From positions 19,349,713 to 19,413,712 of the forward strand of contig NC_058513.1 in the NCBI RefSeq assembly GCF_020382885.2: a DNA stretch of 64,000 bases, in the 5' to 3' direction. This document shows positions 60,091 to 64,000 of the stretch, piece by piece. Below the pieces are notes generated by a model. That model had not been told where the DNA came from, did not search any database, and worked only from the letters and a program-made list of their open reading frames with translations. A program made the translations under genes and the position numbers. The DNA comes from Scatophagus argus (Eukaryota; Chordata; Actinopteri; Scatophagidae). The first letter of the stretch is position 1; each line of letters begins with the position of its first letter.

Positions 60091-60142
60091 TTTAAAGTAT
60101 AAAGTAACATGAGCTTCGGTTAGAGGTTGGTGTGTCTCTTTG

Positions 60143-60216
60143 CTACTTCCTGAAGCAGCTCAGGAGTGGATAGATGGTGTAAAATGCTTCGTAGATCTCA
60201 GCTTCCTTTTTAGCTC
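60143..60216 (-). CDS. TBP-like exon 8: C-terminus
   Basis: Acceptor AATTCCAG. It encodes AKKEAEIYEAFYTIYPLL, ending CFRK and TAG (60143-60145). Matches human AKVRAEIYEAFENIYPIL. Confidence 0.95.
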
Positions 60217-63200
60217 CTGGAATTAAACATAATACTTTGAAATTTAGAACTTGATTTGAACTGACTGTTACACAATGAAATTAATAAATTTGTAAGTGAA
60301 CAATGGTTCTGATGGGAGTTCAGCGACTTATTTAACCTAAAAAATCTCCAAGAGGAACACTAGAATTTCATAAAGGATTCCTGGACCCTGGAGTCAAAGA
60401 CCATTTGAACCTCCTGACTCTAAAAGATGTCTAGAACAAATGGAAAACTAGATCCATCTATGGGCCCCTAAAACCTCCTTACTGACCACCAGAGTTATCT
60501 AAAGGACTTGAGGAAAGGTCTTGTTCACTCACAGAATGGCTTAAATGACCTCTAGGGATATACAATAAACAGAACCCACTAAAGAGCCTCTGGCACCCCC
60601 CAAGTGAATACTAGAACATCCTAATGAAACACCAGATCTAGACCACAAGTAGCTAAAGAATCTCCTTAGTTTCTATTAGTAGAATATTGTAGTAGAGCCT
60701 TTCACGTGGCACTAGAACTACCTAGGGACCTCTAGAGTCAGTGCCAGGGACACTAGTAATACCTGAAGGACCCCTACAACACCATCAGTGTCCTCTAAAA
60801 CCTCCTAAAGGTACACTAGGACTACAATAAGGACCCAAAGTATTTTCTTAGTCTCTACACGGATACTTACAGGACTCTGAGAACCATTCATGATAACAAT
60901 AGCTACCCACATGAAATGCAAATGAACAGCTAGGGTGCCCGCAGTGCTTTACATGTGATTACTGATATAAATCAGTTGTTGCTCTCAGTGTGTCTGGGCC
61001 TAGTCGAGCTAATCCACCTCGCTCTGTGGTATTTCGCTCTGTGGTATTTCATCACGTGATCATAAACTGGTGTCTCTGCACACAAACACAGCTTGGTTAC
61101 CAGTAAAAGTTATCTTCCCGGATGAAAAGATGGTCACATTGATGCCAGGCGTCACTTTGTAGTGAAGACCAGGAAAAAGCTCTGGTTCAAAACTGTGGAG
61201 AGTGGAAACACACACAAGTCCTGACTTAGCATCTGTGCTTAAATGGAAGTGTCACTAATAATTAGAGTAACCCTTAATTCACAACAGACACAAGGCATCA
61301 GCAGCACCTAAACACGACTGAGGCGTGAATCCCGTCAGCAGCAGGGCTATAGCAGAGTGCTAACAAGAGGGCTGTTGGACGTGTGAAATCAGTTTTTAAG
61401 TAGGTTCCATGAGGACTTTTGTTTTGCTGTAGCACTATGTGGCCACAATGCACATAGGCTAGGCTAACGGTTCTCCCCTACATACAGTGTCAACAGGGTT
61501 GAGCATGTTCAGATAGACGACTGTGGCTTGTATAGACCCAGCCAGTGTCTGACCTGCAGTGCTGATGGTCGGCCAATTCGTTCAAATTGAGTGGAAAGGT
61601 GTTGCAAGTGGCCACCAAGTTGTGGATCTTAAAGTTCAAGCAGTGGGCGGGGAAGCCGAGCCTCTTCACTATGTGGGTGTACTTTCTGGCTGCCTGCCAC
61701 GACTGCTCCACACTGCACAGGGGAGAGAGAAGGGTTCATACACTGTCCTGAACGCCATCTTGCAGAAACACAGTTGTTGGAAACAAGTCCAGATTGACAG
61801 GCAGACAAACCTTTTGGCCCCTAAACAGACAAGTGTCCCAGATTTGTAGATAAGTGCTGTAGTTCGTGGCTCACGGATTCTCATGGTGAGCCCATTGAAA
61901 ATCTGAAACACAACAGCAAGCTGAGGCTGAAGAGCAACAGCTGCTTTACGGGGTGTTAGATGGCACTTTGCCTCAACATGGACTGCATAGCATAGGTTTG
62001 AATGGGCAACTTGTAAAATATGGTCAAAATTCACAGGGTCCAAGGATACAGGGAGGGGCACAAACTAACTGTCACTATACGCATTATATATTTGCTGTAG
62101 CTATAGCTATCATTAGTTCAGTTTGCCATGAAGCTAGTTGTCTGTAAAAATGCATGAAGAATTCCTTTACCATTTCAGTTTACTGTGCTTTAGTGTAGAT
62201 TAGTGAATAAACAACAGATTGAAGTAGCAGAATGTACCATACAGGACACCTGGGGTCTTGAGGGTTTGAACAAACCTTGTGTTGAAAGGCTGATGCTTTT
62301 GTGAGCGTGGTAAATATCCCGGAAATTACCTATCAAGCAGAGTTCATGTCCTTTTTGGGTCATGTTTTCTAGTTTCTGTACCTTTCTGTTGTACTCTACG
62401 TTCCACGCTTTGTGAGCAATTAAGTCCAGGTCCAGATCGCAGCCCAGCTTCACTGTAGAGATCACATTCCTGCACACAAACACACAAACATTGGATGTGG
62501 ACAACAAACCATAAATACAGCATGACACTTAGAACTACAGATTTAATGTGAGCAAATGTTAAAGCTTTAGTGTAGTCTCAGCAGTTTAACAGGTAAGCTG
62601 CTGAAGGAGGTCATGTGAGGAGATGATTTTTTTCAACTACAGTTTCTATGGTCCTTCAATTCAATTCAACTTTTGAGATAACATGGTCAAAAAATCCTTT
62701 AAGTTCTCACAATTTTTTTTAAAATTTTAATTTAATTTAAGTTACTTTATTAATCCCAAGCTGGGAAATTACTTCTCTGCATTTAACCCATCACTGATTG
62801 AAACACACACACATGCAACATGCAACATGCAGTGAAACACACACAGGAGCTTATATTGGGGGTTAAGTGCCTTGCTCAAGGGCACATCAGCCAGCTAATG
62901 GGGGCTGATGAAGGCTGTATGATAAGACTGAAAGCTCCAGAAAGTCTACTAAATGAACCCTACTGTATCTGTATCTGCAGGGTGATTTCTGGCTTCATGA
63001 GGGTCCTGGCAGGAAAGGGGGACACATCCAGCTCCTGCCTGGACAAGTGACCTGGGAGCTTGGCTGCTGCTGTGGAACTCTGGGAGTTGTAGTCCAGACT
63101 GGTGTTGCATCCTGGCAACAAAATGACAGTTATTGTCATTCTGTGATATTTGTTTGGTTTTTGGATCAGCACCTGTGTTGTTATTTTAGCTGAAGCACCT

Positions 63201-63581
63201 GTGTCGTCCTTGCACTGTGTCGGGACCTCATCGTACAGTAAGCTGAACAACAGTTTGTCATCCTGCTCTTCTTTCACATCCTCCTGCAACGAGAAACATC
63301 TGAGTTACACCATCTACAGTTCAGAATTGACAGGATCAGTCTGGTAGAATTTCCATTTAATTAACAAATCTCACCCTAATCTAAGCCAACATCCAACTGA
63401 TCCTATTAGTAAGTGTTGTCTGTGCATGTTTGGTCTGTTGATGATGGACACTACCAGAGATGCTGTTTCTGTACAGACATGTCATTTGGGTGAAGTGACC
63501 CTTTAACATCTTCTTGTTCACACAGAAGCTGCAGTCTACACTCACGTTTCTGTACCACTTCCACACACAGGACTCCTCCAT
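60143..63581 (-). CDS. Divergent TATA-box-binding protein family member (complete, 8 exons)
   Basis: TBP-family proteins bind DNA as a saddle made of two repeats and nucleate transcription pre-initiation complexes. Exons (5' to 3'): 63546-63581, 63199-63283, 62964-63111, 62382-62469, 61811-61902, 61554-61712, 61101-61192, 60143-60216. All have GT-AG borders and matching phases and join to 774 bases, 257 residues, no internal stop. Residues 1-89: a short, acidic and polar N-terminus (DVKEEQDDKLLFSLLYDEV). Residues 90-257: the core. Repeat 1 includes NVISTVKLGCDLDLDLIA, NVEYNRK, MRIREPRTTALI, SWQAARKY and KRLGFPA. Repeat 2 includes FKIHNLVATC, FEPELFPGL, TIFSSGKITFTG and EIYEAFYTIYPLL. Closest to TBP/TBPL2 (not TBPL1), yet far more diverged than either usually is. 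Intercalating residues: F121, Y138 (Phe in TBP), F209, F225. It may be a fast-evolving tbpl2 or a third paralogue. Confidence 0.9.
60217..61100 (-). other. TBP-like intron 7 with degenerate short repeats
   Basis: 884 bases rich in recurring, imperfect phrases such as GACCTCTAG, CCTAAAGG, ACACTAG and CCTCCT, spaced about 30-60 bases. Similar phrases also occur at 59701-59770, outside the gene. A perfect 15-base duplication is at 61021-61050. No coding content. Confidence 0.5.
61021..61050 (+). repeat. 15-base tandem duplication
   Basis: GCTCTGTGGTATTTC occurs twice in a row without mismatch, inside TBP-like intron 7. Confidence 0.97.
61101..61192 (-). CDS. TBP-like exon 7: repeat 2 DNA-contact strands
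   Basis: Acceptor CTCCACAG, donor TACTG|GTAACC. It encodes FEPELFPGLHYKV, then TIFSSGKITFTG. Both repeat-2 phenylalanines are kept, but the strand between them is one residue shorter than in TBP. Confidence 0.96.
61554..61712 (-). CDS. TBP-like exon 6: end of repeat 1, start of repeat 2
   Basis: Acceptor CTGTGCAG, donor TGCAG|GTCAGA. It encodes VEQSWQAARKY, VKRLGFPAHCLNFKIHNLV and then a shortened FPLNLNELADHQ, versus human FPIRLEGLVLTHQQF. Confidence 0.95.
61811..61902 (-). CDS. TBP-like exon 5: repeat 1 DNA-contact strands
   Basis: Acceptor GTTTCAG, donor AAAAG|GTTTGT. It encodes IFNGLTMRIREPRTTALIY and then SGTLVCLGAK. The MRIREPRTTAL block is identical to TBP. The second intercalating Phe position is Tyr. 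Confidence 0.96.
62382..62469 (-). CDS. TBP-like exon 4: core repeat 1 start
   Basis: Acceptor TGTGTGCAG, donor AGAAAG|GTACAG. It encodes NVISTVKLGCDLDLDLIAH then NVEYNRK, equal in length to human NIVSTVNLGCKLDLK...NAEYNPK. Confidence 0.95.
62735..62905 (+). repeat. Partial dispersed repeat in TBP-like intron 3
   Basis: TTTATTAATCCCAAGCTGGGAAATT, then CTCTGCATTTAACCC, a CA run, CATGCAACATGCAGTGAAAC and CTTGCTCAAGGGCACATCAGCC. It shares blocks with the elements at 9108-9344 and 27845-27925. Confidence 0.6.
62964..63111 (-). CDS. TBP-like exon 3: polar N-terminus and link to core
   Basis: Acceptor TTGCCAG. It encodes a Ser/Gln/Ala linker and then PEITLQIQIQ, aligning with the human TPQLQ lead-in to the core. 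The donor CA|GTAGGG leaves phase 2, which matches exon 4 exactly. Confidence 0.82.
63199..63283 (-). CDS. TBP-like exon 2: acidic N-terminus
   Basis: Acceptor CGTTGCAG. It encodes EDVKEEQDDKLLFSLLYDEV and ends in phase 1 at ACACAG|GTGCTT. A second donor 20 bases on (ACACAG|GTGCTG) is out of phase with exon 3. Confidence 0.8.
63546..63581 (-). CDS. TBP-like exon 1 (start codon)
   Basis: ATG at 63581 with G at -3 and G at +4, encoding MEESCVWKWYRN. It ends at a perfect donor (AAC|GTGAGT) in phase 0. Confidence 0.8.
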
Positions 63582-64000
63582 GACTGCAGAACCTTCCAGG
63601 TTTTGGTCTACCGTTAAACTGAACTTCTTGTTAAGTTATTGCAGTACGTTTACTTCAATGCTTACATTCAAACTGTTGCTAGGTGACAAAGAGGAAAGCT
63701 TTTTGGAGCAAGGGAAAAAGAGCAGAGAGTGACAGTACAGTGTTCCTATGATGTTACGAGTCATTTGTAAAACCTGCTCAGATTTGTCTCTTTTTTTTTT
63801 TTACTGTAAATGCTGTTTGTACTATGCTGTCTTTATTTTTCTTTCAGTTTTTTGATGATGCTCTGCATTATTTCGTCTCCTCTGACTGATACCTGACACA
63901 TGTCAGGGAACTTATGGTGCCTCGTGACACCATAAGATCTTACAGAGTGTTATTATTCCTGCTCAGAGCTGTCTGTTTGTCCCAGCAGTACATAATTACA
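63582..64000. other. Upstream of the TBP-like gene (likely promoter side)
   Basis: A T-run (63791-63803) and two small palindromes: CCTGACACATGTCAGG (63892-63907) and CTTATGGTG/CACCATAAG (63911-63936). No gene seen before the window ends. Confidence 0.4.

Noticed and set aside
61490-62061. First thought of pctp, expected next to tmem100
   Set aside because: The motifs MRIREPRTTALI, FEPELFPGL and EIYEAF are TBP-family, not START-domain.

Overview
The window is vertebrate nuclear DNA from a teleost fish, probably a percomorph. Evidence: short GT-AG introns, very abundant (CA/TG)n microsatellites, several dispersed repeats typical of teleost genomes, and genes that read as fish orthologues of the human 17q22 block. 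Genes lie far apart, nearly all are spliced, and there is no operon, phage or CRISPR content.

Layout. 1-640: repeats (a tRNA-derived SINE-like copy and a dead LINE reverse-transcriptase fragment, both minus strand). 811-20138 (+): stxbp4, 15 clear exons plus one probable upstream exon, entering from the left without its start codon. It encodes PDZ, EF-hand-like, coiled-coil and WW regions. 25459-32564 (+): hlf, a complete four-exon PAR-bZIP transcription factor with a long 3' UTR to about 35.4 kb. 41237-41572 (-): smim36, a single-pass membrane protein. 49080-49520 (-): tmem100, a two-pass membrane protein. 57955-59355 (+): an intronless-CDS TRIM E3 ligase (RING, B-box2, coiled coil, PRY-SPRY). 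60143-63581 (-): an eight-exon gene of the TATA-box-binding-protein family, convergent with the TRIM gene. The order stxbp4, hlf, smim36, tmem100 matches the mammalian order as I know it, but I see no mmd between hlf and smim36 and no pctp beyond tmem100. The TRIM/TBP pair marks a break in that synteny.

The most interesting object is the TBP-family gene. All eight exons join in phase into a 257-residue protein with a complete two-repeat saddle domain. It is far more diverged than TBP or TBPL2 normally are: one of the four DNA-intercalating phenylalanines is tyrosine, and the second repeat is shortened. It looks functional rather than dead, and may be an undescribed or fast-evolving TBP paralogue in fish.

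Other points: three perfect or near-perfect 17-18 bp foldbacks with short loops (one in the hlf 3' UTR); six by-eye matches to the PAR-bZIP binding site, one inside hlf; a consensus CRE upstream of hlf; an interstitial telomeric repeat; and a C-terminal PDZ-ligand motif on SMIM36. The genes do not form one pathway. They are a linkage group, with only weak functional links (two transcription factors, two small membrane proteins, one vesicle-trafficking adaptor, one ubiquitin ligase).
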